From Erythroxylum novogranatense (lineage: Eukaryota > Streptophyta > Magnoliopsida > Malpighiales > Erythroxylaceae): a DNA stretch of 64,000 bases. Below, in pieces: positions 35,183-47,344 of this stretch; position 1 is the first letter of the stretch; each line of letters opens with the position of its first letter. Under the pieces are notes generated by a model that was not told the DNA's origin, did not search any database, and worked only from the letters and a program-made list of their open reading frames with translations. The position numbers were made by a program, and so were the translations under genes. The DNA is taken from positions 36,191,540 through 36,255,539 of the forward strand of contig CM057233.1 in NCBI GenBank assembly GCA_029891385.1, read 5' to 3'.

Positions 35183-37277
35183 TGTTGGAGTTATGTAAAT
35201 ATAGTGCCATGGAAAGCAAGTGTATTTACATGTAACTTTATCTTCTTCGATTCTGCTTTGTAATGAAAATATTTATTATTAATAAAACAAAAGAGTTTGG
35301 TTTTATCTGTATGAGCATTATATATCCGGTCATAAGGTACCAAGATTCATTTGTAAGTAATATACATATACATAGAGATGTATGGGAAACATGTATATTA
35401 TTAGAATCAATTAATTGATTCACAATTGAATAATCAAGTTGGTCGTTTGATTATGGTTTAGATCAGTAGTGTTGCGATTTATCTCCATATAAGTAAAGGA
35501 GTTTACTTAAAGGGAATGATGAGTTTCATATCATGATAGTAGTAGACTATCGATAATGGCACGATTAAATGAATTGGAATCAAGTATGTTTTCAAGAATA
35601 AAGTGGGCGTTACTTTAATCTTAAAACATACAACTTAAGCATTCGCTATTATGAACCACAATCTTGATGAGTGGTGAACTCATATGTGTTTCATTATAAT
35701 TCTTGATATGATCGAATGGATTTTTAGGTATATTAATCCGATTATGCATGTTGGAATTATTAATTGAAACATGTATCGAGAACATTCACTCAAATAAAGA
35801 GTTTATAGTGTTATCATCTCTTCTAGATGTTTTAAGGAGATTTGGTGATTAAATGGCGCCATGAGTTTGATGGACTAGCTACCCATCAAGTCTTAACACT
35901 AAGATGACATCTTATGTGTTAATCACCATATAAAGTAAAATGAGAGATCTAGAAGGAAAAACCAACATAAGGGCAAAATGGTAATTTTACCCTTTGTTGT
36001 GCGGATGGCTATAATAAGGTTCTAAATAGGGTTTGCAATTGGACATATTCTCATAATATTTAATAATTCAAGAGTTCAACTAATTGTCTTTAGTGGAATG
36101 ACATTTAGTTAATAAGCTAGAATTAATTCCAATGAGATTGAATTATTTCTGGGCTTATTGGAGCTTGAATTATCAAAGTCTAATAAGATTCTCCACTTGG
36201 CTTTAAGGAAGGTTATCAAGCTAAGTAAGAAGTAGTTTGGAGGCTTTAGAAGTCCATAATTGAATGATGGGCTTATACTAATTAATGGTTAATTGGAAGC
36301 CCATATGTTTATTTAGAAATGGGCTTGTTTTGGTTTAATGTAATTGATTAGATTAATTATATTAAAACAATTTTTTAAATGGAGAAGAAGCAATTTCGAA
36401 ATTGTGTTAGGTTAGATGTGTAACCACATTTGACATTAAAATACTAAATAAAGATGGTCTTTATTATGGTTCATCATTATTAAATGGAGTTATGAACTTA
36501 CCGTTAAATGGTTTAATGGTTGGCTTTTAATGTTGGCATTTAACCTATTTGCATTCATTAGATTAAAGATGAAAGATGTGCATTAGATAGACCATCTTCC
36601 TTCTTTCTTCTTTCCAAAACCGAAATGGGTATTCAATTATAGGTTATGGTCTTTTCAAATAGCCATTTTAAAGATAAATGAAGTAAGTCTCATTTATTGG
36701 CTATTTGATGAGTGATTAATGTAAGAAGTGATGCATTGGATGCCTCTCACTCTTTCCATTTATGCATATTTCGAAATTGAGAGGTAAGAAAGGGTTCTTG
36801 CATGTTTTTTAGACATTCTCTCTTTTCATGCAAGAGAGAACCTAAATTCCTAAGTGAAAGAATTGAAAGAGTTTCAATTTTGGTTCTTCTTCTTCTAAGA
36901 AAATCTCCTCCAAATATTTCTTCTCCTTTCCCACCAAAGGATTTTGTTAACCTAGTTGTCCTTGAAGAACAAGTGGTAAATCTAATTGGTAGAGGATACT
37001 ACTACAAGGAAGAAGATAGATTGCTAAAGGAAAAGACTCAAAGGCAAAGGTTTTGGATACAAGAAGGAGAGGATAGCGCAGCGAGGATTTAAAGCTGTAG
37101 CGAAGGAGTCGGTAATTCCTTTTATCTTGTTCTTGGTTTTATTATCCTTATACCATATCATGTATGGATTAGCATATTGATTTGGATATATTGCTTCCGC
37201 TGCAAGATGATTTCTTAAAAAGTTTTGAAATCTATCGTTTCTCCAAACTAAGCATGCTTTCTTTTTCCGATCCAACA
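35183..37277 (+). repeat. 3' LTR of the copia element
   Basis: 2095 bases, same ends as the 5' LTR, followed by the TSD taacc at 37278-37282. Confidence 0.94.
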
Positions 37278-37282
37278 TAACC
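37278..37282. repeat. Right TSD of the copia element (taacc)
   Basis: Exact match to 27652-27656. Confidence 0.92.
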
Positions 37283-37913
37283 GTGCGTTGATACTATGTT
37301 GAGATTTGGACAAGTGATTTGTAGAATGTTTTGTGCTTAATATATGATAGTTTCATATATGTCATTGGATACTACATTCACGGTTTTAATCTGCCTAGTT
37401 GTGTTTGATTGAGATTGTTGTGTTTTATTCATTTGACCAATTGCATTTGCTTGTCCAATTGTCACACTAAGGTTTTTAACAAAGATTTAAATGATGGAGT
37501 TCATTAATTAAATCTTTAGACCGAAAGAGTTCTTTAGGGTTGATCTTTCGAAACTTAGTTGATTGTATCCCCGAAAACCATTTTTGAACTGTGATAGCCT
37601 GAGCCTCATTTTCTAGAGGATTTTATCAATTTGATTCTATCCAATTTTATTTATTGCATCATTTACAAAATTCCAAAAATATTGTTTTATACTTTTTGTC
37701 CATTTTTGATTACTTTTCCAGTTTTGACAAAATACTAAACCCCGCTTATCAACTTCAATTGCAATTTTGACATTTAAGCTAGATTAGACCATTTTATTTG
37801 GTTCCGTTAAGTGAGACGACCCGAGGTTGCATCCTACACCGCAATCTTGGAATTTATTCTATTTGACCGTTTCAAGGATCGATCGTAAGATCGCATCGAT
37901 GAAACCGCGATCA
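37283..37913 (+). repeat. 5' LTR of element C, second part
   Basis: Continues the LTR interrupted at 27656. It matches 43413-44046 and ends CGCGATCA before the primer site. Confidence 0.92.
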
Positions 37914-37935
37914 AATTACGCCGCTGTCGGGAACC
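37914..37935 (+). other. Primer binding site of element C (tRNA-Asp type)
   Basis: TACGCCGCTGTCGGGAACC, a variant of the TGGCGCCGTTGCCGGGGA site of Athila/Tat elements, begins a few bases after the LTR. Confidence 0.75.
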
Positions 37936-38359
37936 AAGTAATTGGTTTACCGTCGGATAGCCATTGTCATTTTGACTTGTCGTTGATAATAGGAATCATT
38001 GTTTTGATTGCATTTAGATAGTTTGATTTTTACACTTGTTCATAGTATAGATTTGATTTCCTTTGCACACGCATACATCATACTTTGATCTTATTTCATA
38101 CTTTACACATTTTCACACATACACACTCATACATACATTCATACATCCATACTCTCACATTCATCGCATTTCATTTTTATCTGATTTTGTGTATTTGTGA
38201 GCTTTTTGATACCATTCTTTAGTTTGTGGATTGCTTTTGGTGCATGCCGGAGAGGTAAACTTGTTCAGCCCCATCCCAAGTTGAGAGACATTTGAGGAGA
38301 CTTAGAAAAGAGAGGAAAGAACAAGAGAGACTGAGAGTAGTTGAGCTAGAAAGTGAGAA

Positions 38360-39640
38360 CATGGCTGAGAACCCAAACATTTACCCCAATCCGATTATCC
38401 TGTTCACCAACCTAGAAATGGGACTAATGGAGGAAATGGTGAGCATGAGAGAGTAGGGGAAAACATTGAAAACCGAGACGAGGGACAATTAGGGAAGCAA
38501 CCACTTCGATGTTCATTATGATCCATTTACTACCGTCATTTCTAATTTTGATGTTAATTTTGAGATTAAAGGCTTATTGATTAATTCTCTTCCCAAATTT
38601 CATGGCTTGGCAGGAGAGGATCCATATATGCACCTACAGGCTTTGACAATGATCTGCCAGAGTATGAAGCCAGTGGGAGCTACCTTGGATCAAGTACTTT
38701 GGAAGGTGTTTCACTTGTCATTGGAGGGGAAAGCAAGAGAGTGGTACATGAGTCTTCCGAGGCATGTGGCCAATGCTTACCATAGCTGGGCCAATCTGAG
38801 GAAGACCTTTCTGGAGAAATACTTTCCAGCTTCCAGGACATCTTCCATGAGGAAGGAGATTTATTCAGCCCGCCAGGATTATGAAGAGTCACTGTATGAC
38901 TATTGGAACCGTTTCCAAGACCTTCTTTCTAGATGCCCCCATCACCAGATTCTTGATGAGCAATTGGTGCAATACTTTTATGATGGGTTGAAGAGCTAGG
39001 AGAAGGGTATGTTAGATGCTACATCTGGAGGATCTCTGATTGACCTTACAGCATTGGAAGCATGGGATTTGATCAAGAAAATGGCTTTAAACCATCAGCA
39101 GTACAGTGTCAGAGATCAAAGAGGAGTGCATGAGTTGGGAGTCTTGACGGCTCAAGCTAAAAGAATGGAGAGCCTAGAGTCGAAAGTGGACTCTTTGGAG
39201 AGTCGGATATCATCACAGCTATCTTGCATCATTCTTGAGAAATGAAGAATTTGAATGTACAACGCCTACTTCTTCAATGAGCTTACTGCACCTAGTTGTG
39301 AAAATTGTGGGTCAGTAATGCATATTTCGGCGTTGCCTGTAAATATGAGGAAGTCTCGGCAATGTATCAAGGCAGGCAAAATCAGAAATGGGACCCATAC
39401 TCTAACACCTACAATGAGGGATTGAAATCCAATCCGAGATTGATTGGAGGAATGAGGAGAACGAGCTCGGGAAGATTTTCACAAGGAGGAGGAGCTGGAC
39501 TTCCACTAGTTCCTCAATCAACAAAGAAGCCCCGTAGTCCCACCAAAGGAGGATACCAATCGGTTGCTCCACAAGATGATGACCTTGATGAAGGAAGAGA
39601 GGATTCCAATGCTAACCGTTTAATGCAATTGCTTCTTTGA
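38360..39640 (+). pseudogene. Element C gag
   Basis: Starts near the ATG at 38360 (MAENPN), shifts frame, and is clear from 38577. The capsid region reads FHGLAGEDPYMHLQAL, SLEGKAREWYMSLP, FLEKYFPASRTSSMRKEI and DLLSRCPHHQI, the Athila/Tat type of retrotransposon gag. A TAG at 38997 and further breaks follow. A degenerate knuckle (CENCGSVMH) lies near 39295. Gag would package the RNA of the element. The interruptions make the present copy non-functional. Confidence 0.88.
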
Positions 39641-39653
39641 TTCAACAGATTCC

Positions 39654-40463
39654 TCAAAGATCGCTGCCAGATTCAATGCCTTGGAGAAAAGAATGGAGCA
39701 ATGGGAGACCAAGGCAGAGAACATCAATTCCTATGTCACTCGGTTGTCTAACAACATGAGTAAAAATCAAAGTAAAAGCAAGTGGAGCCATTCCTTCCAA
39801 TCTTGTGATGAACCCAAGAGTCTTAATGCCATTGCCCTCAGGAGTGGAAAGCAAGTGAGGTTCAAGCCTCAAGATGAAGATGAGCCATGTGAGGATGAGA
39901 TTGATAGTGAGCCAGTACCTCCAACAAGGGTAATGAGATCAGAAAGTGCTAGAGGAGGACCCATCTTGAAAGAAAGGAAGAGACTCACAACAACCGAGAA
40001 GGAAACAACTCCAAGAGATTCTAAAGAGAAAGCAGGAAGTGGAGAGTCAAGTAAGCAAGCAGGTAAAGGTAAGGAGGTAAGTATTCAGGACCTTCCTTTT
40101 CCCAATTCATATTGAATGAGTAAGCGCTTAAATGAGAAACAACATGAAAAAGAAATCATTGATTTGTTTGGGAAAGTGGAAGTGAATTTACCTTTGCTTG
40201 ATCTAGTGAAGAGAGTTCCGGCCTATGCTAAGTATTTGAAGGATTTGTGCACGAATAAGAGAAAGTTTAGGCCAAATGAGAGAGTCCAGGTGAGCTCCAA
40301 TGTGTCTGCATTATTCAAGCCCCAAATACTTGTCAAGTGTCAAGACCCTGGATCTTTTACCATCCCTTGCACTTTAGGAAAAGTGACCATCGGGAGAGCT
40401 TTATTAGATTTGGGGGCGGCTATCAATGTGATGCCTAAATCGGTCTATGAGAACCTAGGGTGA
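39654..40463 (+). pseudogene. Element C post-capsid linker and protease-like domain
   Basis: A basic, glutamate- and lysine-rich linker (frame 39681-40115) ends just before a short frame (40116-40463) that holds KRVPAYAKYLKDLC and LLDLGAAINVMPKSVYENLG. The last is the Athila-type retropepsin active site with DLGA in place of DTGA. Its wording fits plant Ty3 proteases of the Tat/Athila group. Confidence 0.85.
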
Positions 40464-40835
40464 AAAGCATAAAACCTACATCTCAGTAGTGTTACAATTG
40501 GTGATAGGTCTTTTAGGCATCCATGGGGATAATTGAGGATATCTTAATCCAAGTTAAAGGTCTAGTTTTTCTGCTGATTTTATGTACTTGACATGTCTCA
40601 TCGAGGTTGTGCAGGATACTTCACTGATTCTCGGACGACCCTTCCTTCGATCAGCAAGCACCATGATTAGCATGAAGGAAGGGAAGATAACCATGGAGGT
40701 TGGCGATCAAAGGGTGAGCTTCAACATGTATGAAGCAATGAAGCACCCCACGAGGATTACTCCTTGCTTGGAGTACATATGCTTGACACGGTTATTGATG
40801 ATGCATGTTGTGATTTTGCACAAACTTTGACATCT
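40464..40835 (+). pseudogene. Element C, protease C-terminal part
   Basis: After an indel the frame at 40582-40830 reads DTSLILGRPFLRSASTMISM and KITMEVGDQRVSF, the usual continuation of Athila-type protease (ILGRPFL). The reverse transcriptase that should follow is absent. Confidence 0.8.
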
Positions 40836-42489
40836 TCTCGACACTCTTCTTGGAGAACATTTGCTTGCGATGATTTTGTAGAGAGACTCCAAGTCGAGTT
40901 GGATATCGAGTCGCACGAGCCAAGCCATAGGGATGAAGCTCGATTTTTGCGGGTGACTATCCCAAGTTTCAGACCCGCCATGAGACGGGTTGTTTCTCAC
41001 CCTACATTCTCTTTATATTCATGCATCTAGTTTAGAAGTGATGTAAATTGTTGTGTTGCATGAATATCTTGATTAAGTGCGGGGGAGAAACCTAGCCAGT
41101 AGAGTAGCTATAGTTAGGTAGGATTTCTGTTCATTTTTCGAATAAATTGCTTTCCCTTTGTTAGCTTTATATCTTTCTGAAGAAGTATGACATTGCTTGG
41201 AGGATTGATTTTTGGGAGATTGATTGTTTTTAGATTGAATATTTCTGGATTAAGTCAAGTTGTGTTTATGTTCTGTTCGTTTGGATACGTCGCGACGTGT
41301 TCTCTTATTCATTCATACGTCGCGGCGAAGCGTTCTTCAAATTTGGCATACGTCGCGACGTCATCCTTGCTACGTCGCGACGTCCATACGTCTTGACGTC
41401 TGCTTCTACACGTCGCGACGTCCATACTCATGCATGAATGATTCTGTGCTTAATTCTTCCACTCATTTCAAATTTTTCTTGCACTGGACTCTTGTGGCTT
41501 TTGTTTTCAAAGTTTTTACTAGTTTCAAAACGATGCTTGAGTTTTTGAAAACACCTTCTATTCTTTTAATGATAATTGGACTTGACAAAATCTTGCTTTC
41601 AACGTTTTCAATACAAAGTAAATGAAAGCATGCTAACAAAGTGGCATTTTAAGTTTTTGAGACTTGAGATTGTTCATTAAGATCATACCCTTGTGGAAGG
41701 ATATTTGAGCCCAAAATTTTCATTCTATCTTTGTGTGCATCTTCTTATTTCATTTTTCTCCAGAACTTGTTTTAATTCTTACTTGAAGCTTAATGAGCTG
41801 GATTTTTGCGGATGTGATAGAGGCGTTCTTTCTTAAACCCATTTCCCAAACACCGTCCCTTGCACATTTATCCCTTGTTAGCCCCTTTGAGCCTTCCTGT
41901 TATGAGCATTTGCATTCATACCTTTGTGGTGTCATTGGTTATGTTGCTTATTTCAAAATAAAATGTCAAAAAAAAGAGCAAAAGCAGAAGAAAAGAGAAA
42001 GTAAGAAAAGAATAATGTTGCATTCTGTTTATGCAATTGTTTAGTTTGAATTCTACAGATGACATCAGTTCACATTTAGTGCATATGCTCATATTTTCTT
42101 TCTTTTACTTTACCCATTCATTTAGCCTTCCATACATTACAACCCTCAAAGTCCTCTTGATCTTCAAAATGATAGTTCTTGTGGTGGAGAAATAGAATTG
42201 ACACAAGCCTATGGTAGGAGATGGATTAAGTAGATTGAGAGAAAAATATCCCTAGACACAAGTGAGCTAAGTGCAAACACTATACCTTAAGTGCTTCTCT
42301 TTTGTTCAATCTCTTGTACTTGGATTCTTTCAATGTTTATTTTAGTAGCACTCTTTCATTTTGTTGTGGTTGAATTCTGAGGAAGTAACTTGCGTCAATT
42401 TCCTTGTATTGTTTTGAGCATGGGTAGATATTTTCTTTTTCTCTTGCACTCTTTTTGACTCTTGTAAAACTTTGTCCAGGAGTACAAAG
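40836..42489 (+). other. Noncoding 3' region of element C
   Basis: About 1.65 kb without reverse transcriptase, RNase H or integrase. The frame at 40764-41030 is hard to interpret. It includes a cluster of ACGTCGCGACGT palindromes at 41287-41421. Confidence 0.75.
41287..41421. repeat. ACGTCGCGACGT palindrome cluster in element C
   Basis: Perfect 12-base palindromes at 41287-41298, 41350-41361, 41372-41383 and 41410-41421, with near copies at 41317-41328 and 41388-41399. Confidence 0.9.
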
Positions 42490-42508
42490 GTCTAAGTGTG
42501 GGGGAATT
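42490..42508 (+). other. Polypurine tract of element C
   Basis: AAGTGTGGGGGAATT immediately before the 3' LTR, the form typical of Athila/Tat elements. Confidence 0.88.
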
Positions 42509-44046
42509 TGATTGAGCCAAGTTTATATTATAAATTGGCTGCATTTTTATAGCTGCTTATGCATGTATTGATGATTTTTGTGCTTAAATTGGTTCCTCAT
42601 ACTAAGTTCTTTCAATTCTCAATTTGTCAGTGAATTGTCATGATTTGATACTTATGTTTCCACAATTTTATTGGGACAATTGGTACTGCAAGTTGTTGTT
42701 TTTGTTGTTATTTAATTTCAGGAACAAAGGAGTCAACGTCAGGAAGTCAACAGTCAAAGTCTTTCCGCACGTCGCGACGCATGGCATTTCACACGATGCG
42801 GAGAACATACTTCCACACGTCGCGGCGTAGGACGATGCAGACGACACGACGAGCAGACGATTGCACACGTCGCGACGAATTTAATTGATTTATTTTGTTC
42901 GTCGCGACGAACGAGCGGATACCCGACTTCTTATGGAAAGTTTTGTCTCACTGTTCCAACCCGGCCCGTGACCCATCATATAAGACTTGCTATTTTTAGG
43001 TCATCGAGAGACTTTTGTCACGCAGACTTTTGGAATACAGAGACGGCTATTTTTAGGTCATCGAGAGACTTTTGTCACGCAGACTTTTGGAATACAGAGA
43101 CGGCTTGGAACGCAAACTCTGGAAGGAGAAGACCTTCACATTTTATCATCGCTCACCATCATCACCACAATCGCCATCATCACCGTCATCGTCTTCTCGC
43201 AAACATGAGCCTCGCTCATTCTCCAAAGATCCGAGGGATCGACCGAGTCATCGTAGCTAAGCCAACCTTCCTCTTGAAGATGTAGCAATGGCTTGAGTTT
43301 ACGAGCTTCAAAGGGAGTAATCACTTAGTATCTGAAGTCTAGTATATTTGTGTAAACTTCTGAGTTAAAGGATTGCATCGATATATTTAGATTAGCATTG
43401 TTATAGTTTAACCGTGTGTTGATACTATGTTGAGATTTGGACAAGTGATTTGTAGAATGTTTTGTGCTTAATATATGATAGTTTCATATATGTCATTGGA
43501 TACTGCATTCACGCTTTAATCGCCTAGTTGTGTTTGATTGAGATTGTTGTGTTTTATTCATTTGACCAATTGCATTTGCTTGTCCAATTGTCACACTAAG
43601 GTTTTAACAAAGATTTAAATGATGGAGTTCATTAATTAAATCTTTAGACCTAAAGAGTTCTTTAGGGTTGATCTTTCAAACTTAGTGGATTGTATCCCGA
43701 AAACCATTTTTGAACTGTGATAGCTCGAGCCTCATTTTCAAGAGGATTTTATCAATTTGATTCTATCCAATTTTATTTATTGCATCATTTACAAAATTCC
43801 AAAAATATTGCTTTATACTTTTTGTCCAGTTTTGATTACTTTTCCAGTTTTGACAAAAATACTAAACCCCCGTTTATCAACTTCAATTGCAATTTTTGAC
43901 ATTTAGGCTAGATTAGACCATTTTTATTTGGTTCCAGTTAAGTGAGACGACCCGAGGTTGCATCCTACACCGCAATCTTGGAATTTATTCTATTTGACCA
44001 GTTTCCAAGGATCGATCGTAAGATCGCATCGACAGAACCACGATCA
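42509..44046 (+). repeat. 3' LTR of element C
   Basis: 1538 bases, TGATTGAGCC to ACGATCA, matching the two parts of the 5' LTR. It carries an extra 57-bp tandem duplication (42990-43103) and CGTCGCGACG motifs at 42769, 42868 and 42899. Confidence 0.92.
42990..43103 (+). repeat. 57-bp tandem duplication in the 3' LTR of C
   Basis: The unit starting ctatttttaggtcatcgaga is present twice (42990-43046 and 43047-43103), but only once in the 5' LTR (around 27295-27350). Confidence 0.92.
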
Positions 44047-44051
44047 ACATG
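44047..44051. repeat. Right TSD of element C (acatg)
   Basis: Exact match to 26794-26798. Confidence 0.9.
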
Positions 44052-44482
44052 CTTAACTTAAATAAATTTATCGTAGAAATTCTGCTATAGTTATTCATTA
44101 ATCTGAATAGATCGAATTGTCCTTTCTACGTTCTGACTGCATGTATACTCCATTTTTTAAAGGTCCCCTGCTTATTCTCTGTTGGATTCTTCGAGTAGTA
44201 AGGTATGTGTAGTTAAATGAAAAAAAAATTTATTTAAATTATGCTATAGTTATTTTAATGGTTTATAATCATATTTGTTCCACATATTGTTTGTTATATA
44301 ATAAACAAAAAGTTGTTTTTAACATGTTTACTATGAAATCATTTATAATATATATTAATTTTTATTATTTCTATATATATATCGATATATCTATATAGAT
44401 ATATATTTATATATATATATACATATCTATAGCTATGTATGTAAAGACGTTCATATTATGTCGATCCGTCAGGTATTTAGAT
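44052..44482 (+). other. 5' region of the Helitron gene
   Basis: Includes a second copy of the upstream unit seen at 26690-26793 and a (TA)n-rich stretch at 44364-44425. No reading frame. It likely holds the promoter and leader of the Rep-helicase gene. Confidence 0.55.
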
Positions 44483-45721
44483 ATGGATAGAAATGCTAAA
44501 AGACGTCAAAAATATGCTGAAATGGCAAATGAGAAAAAACAAGAATTCTTACGACGACGTAGAGAAAGTCGAGCTGCAAAAAACAGAACTTCCACTTCAT
44601 CGACACTTCAGCAAACAACTACTCCTCAATATCGCCATTCTTTCATTAATATCGAACCTTCCACCGATCAACAACCCACTCATGAGCCCTCTTATCAACA
44701 AATACGTGACCGATGTATTGATATCCATGCTGATCACATAAATGAAGGTACCCTTTTTTCCACTATATTTAGACTATTTCCAAGCTAACTTGTCCACATA
44801 ATGATAATGTCCTTTTTATACGTTTGAAGGTATAAATCATCGCACCTTTCCTTCAACATTAACATCCTTGCAGAATTTACCTCTTGAACCTCAACAGCTC
44901 CCTTCTGTTTCGGATTGTCAATACTATAACGCAAAACGATTTCACCTTGAACCTCTATCATTTTGTTGCTCGTCCGGACAAATTTCTATTGTTGCTCCTC
45001 AGATGCCTTATGCTTTAAAGTCTTTGTTTCTAAATAGTGACGAAGAATCGGAACGTTTCAGAAAGAATGTTCGTACATACAATAACAATGTAGCTTTCAC
45101 TTCCTATGGAGCCAAATATGATCGTGACCTAAAAAAAACACAAAGGGAGTTTATACATTCCGTGTTCAAGGACAAGTTTACCATTTCCTTGACAGTTTAG
45201 TGTCGACAAGCAATAAAGCATCTGGAATCCAACTTTATTTCTTTGATACTGATCAAGAACTACAACAAAGGGTCAGCAGTTCTGATAAACTTTGTGAAAG
45301 CACATTGAAGCTGATTATAACAATTCTTGAAGATAACCCTTATGCTAGGTTTTTTCGAAGTCTTAAAGATATTCTGTCACTTGAAAATCACCAAATTGTT
45401 CTCATATGTTATCCAGGTCTTAATCAGCGCATTTACAATCTTCCTACTACATCACAAGTTGCTGCTATATGGACTGAGACTGGTGATGAACAACATGATA
45501 AATCTCCTCATATCCAAGTCTACACTCACTCAGGTCCGACCTATAGAATTCAATCTTATAATGCATGCTACGACCCACTTCAATACCCACTTTTATTTCC
45601 ACGGGGTGAATTAGGATGGCATCCTGGCATTAAGCAGTTAATGCCACAAGCAAACAACACCAATGTTTCCGATCAAACAAGCACTGCTCCTTTATGCAGT
45701 TTTACTGAACCAGCTAAATAA
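44483..45721 (+). pseudogene. Helitron Rep protein, N-terminal region
   Basis: ATG at 44483 (MDRNAKRRQKYAEMANEKKQ...RRRESRAAKNRTST), the typical basic N-terminus of plant Helitron proteins. A likely intron spans 44749-44872 (gtaccc to ccttgcag). Then come the segment CQYYNAKRFHLEP and a one-base slip near 45140. The next frame has VSTSNKASGIQLYFFDTDQE and NQRIYNLPTTSQVAAIWTE, ending PLQYPLLFPRGELGWHPGI. This is the Helitron_like_N domain. A stop at 45719 and probably a second intron follow. Confidence 0.88.
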
Positions 45722-45829
45722 TTTGCTCTCAAAAACATAAGTTAGTTGTCTGCTTATTCCCTTGTTTCCAAAATATTGTCTAATTACGCAAAATTAATTT
45801 ATCATTTTATTCTTACTATTACTAGTTAC

Positions 45830-47344
45830 TCGAAAGTTTAACTCTAAACATGGCGTAGTATCTGCCAGAGAGTATTACTGCTATCGGCTTCAAATCAGAA
45901 GTTATGATGAATCCATGCTTCTCCACAGCTTAAGACTACTACAACAATTCATTGTTGGTTTTTATATAAAGATTGAAACATCACTTCTTGACTTCCATAG
46001 GAAAAAACAAAACGAGATACGGTCGGAAATTTTGCAGGGTGTTTTAGATAGCGTTAATGTTGGTCAAACTGAAGCTTCTGCGATTGACCGGCGAGTTGTC
46101 CTCCCAGCTTCCTTTATCGGGGGCCCAAGGGACATGAAACGTCATTATCTGGATGCAATGGCTCTAGTGCAAAAATATGGGAAACCAGATATTTTCATCA
46201 CTATGACTTGCAACTCTATGTGGAAGGAAATACAATAGAATCTTAAATTCCACGAAAAAGCACAAGACAGACCATATTTATTGTCTAGAGTGTTCAGGGC
46301 GAAGATGGAAATTCTAAAAAATGAGTTGATCAAAAAAAGAATTTTTAGACATGTTGCCTCATTTGTTTACGTTATTGAATTTCAAAAGCGTGGATTCCCT
46401 CATGCTCATTTGCTTCTAATACTTCAACCATGATTTAAGTTGTTGAATCCAGATTCCTATGATCAAATCATATCAGCTGAAATACCTAATCCTGATCACA
46501 ATTCCAGGTTATATTCTCTTGTCATTAAGCATATGATCCACGGTCTTTGTGGTTTCATGAACAAACAGTGCCCTTGCATGAGAAATGGTGTATGCAAAAG
46601 TCATTACCCCTAGGATTTTACTCCTTTCACTGTCCATGGTGAAGACAGTTATCCGTGCTATAGACATAGAGATAATGGAAGAAAAGTTAAAATTTCCAGA
46701 CATGAGGTTGATAATAGATGGGTGGTTCCTCATAACCCATACCTTCTGATGTTACTTGATTGCCACATTAATGTTGAAATATGTTCGACTGTCAAGCTTG
46801 TTAAATACTTATACAAATATGTATTTAAGGGCCACGACCTTGTAAACTTCAGCGTCGGTGACCAAGAAACCACGCCTCATATTGACGAAATCACTAATTT
46901 TCAAGAAGGCCGTTGGAATCCCCCCCCCCCGAAGCTTTATGGCGCATATATGAATTCCGCCTGGCAGAGATTAAGCCATCCATCTATATACTCCAAGTTC
47001 ACCTTCCGGATCAACAATGTGTTTCCTTTGCAAGAGATGCTAATTTGTCTTATTTATTGAGGAATATTGACTTCTCCAAAACAGTGCTGACGGAATTTTT
47101 TAAGACCAATTCAACAAATCAAAAGGCTGCAGAAATGAAATGTCTGTATGCCGATTTCCCCCAACATTTTGTTTGGAATCAAAAAACAAAAACATGGCTA
47201 GAAAGAAAGCGGAGAAAAGTCATAGGACGATTAGTTACTGTTAACCCTGGAGAAGGAGAAAGGTATTACTTGAGATTATTGCTCACAAATGTTAGAGGAC
47301 CAACATCGTTTGACCACTTGTTAACTGTTGATGGTCAAAGATGA
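45830..47344 (+). pseudogene. Helitron Rep catalytic (HUH/Y2) region
   Basis: The exon resumes with REYYCYRLQIR and LPASFIGGPRDMKRHYLDAM, then FITMTCNSMWKEIQ followed by TAG (46236-46238). The metal-binding HUH motif is FPHAHLLL at about 46393-46415. The two-tyrosine catalytic motif is LVKYLYKYVFKGHD at about 46798-46840. These cut and join single-stranded DNA ends. Further stops are TGA at 46431 and TAG at 46612. A run of 11 C at 46920-46930 carries a frameshift. The nuclease residues are intact but the frame is not. Confidence 0.9.

Larger units (their letters stand above)
27657..37277 (+). mobile_element. Ty1/copia retrotransposon nested in the LTR of element C
   Basis: 9621 bases with a perfect five-base TSD (taacc). 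Both LTRs are 2095 bases (27657-29751 and 35183-37277), starting TGTTGGAG and ending GATCCAACA. The domain order gag, protease region, integrase, reverse transcriptase, RNase H defines Ty1/copia. All domains are broken by frameshifts, so it is non-autonomous. A noncoding leader of 1.5 kb separates the 5' LTR from gag. I do not assign it to a named copia lineage. Confidence 0.94.
26799..44046 (+). mobile_element. Ty3 element C, gag-protease only (TR-GAG-like), carrying a nested copia element
   Basis: TG/CA ends with a perfect five-base TSD (acatg). The 5' LTR is split by a copia element (27657-37277), leaving 26799-27656 and 37283-37913. The 3' LTR is 42509-44046. Without the insert, C is about 7.6 kb. 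The primer site resembles the tRNA-Asp site used by Athila/Tat elements, and the polypurine tract AAGTGTGGGGGAAT is also of that type. The internal 4.6 kb encodes gag and a protease-like domain. I find no reverse transcriptase, RNase H or integrase, so mobilisation in trans by a full relative is inferred. Confidence 0.9.

Noticed and set aside
44364..44425. TA-rich tract as a possible replication or regulatory site
   Set aside because: Simple sequence with no further support.
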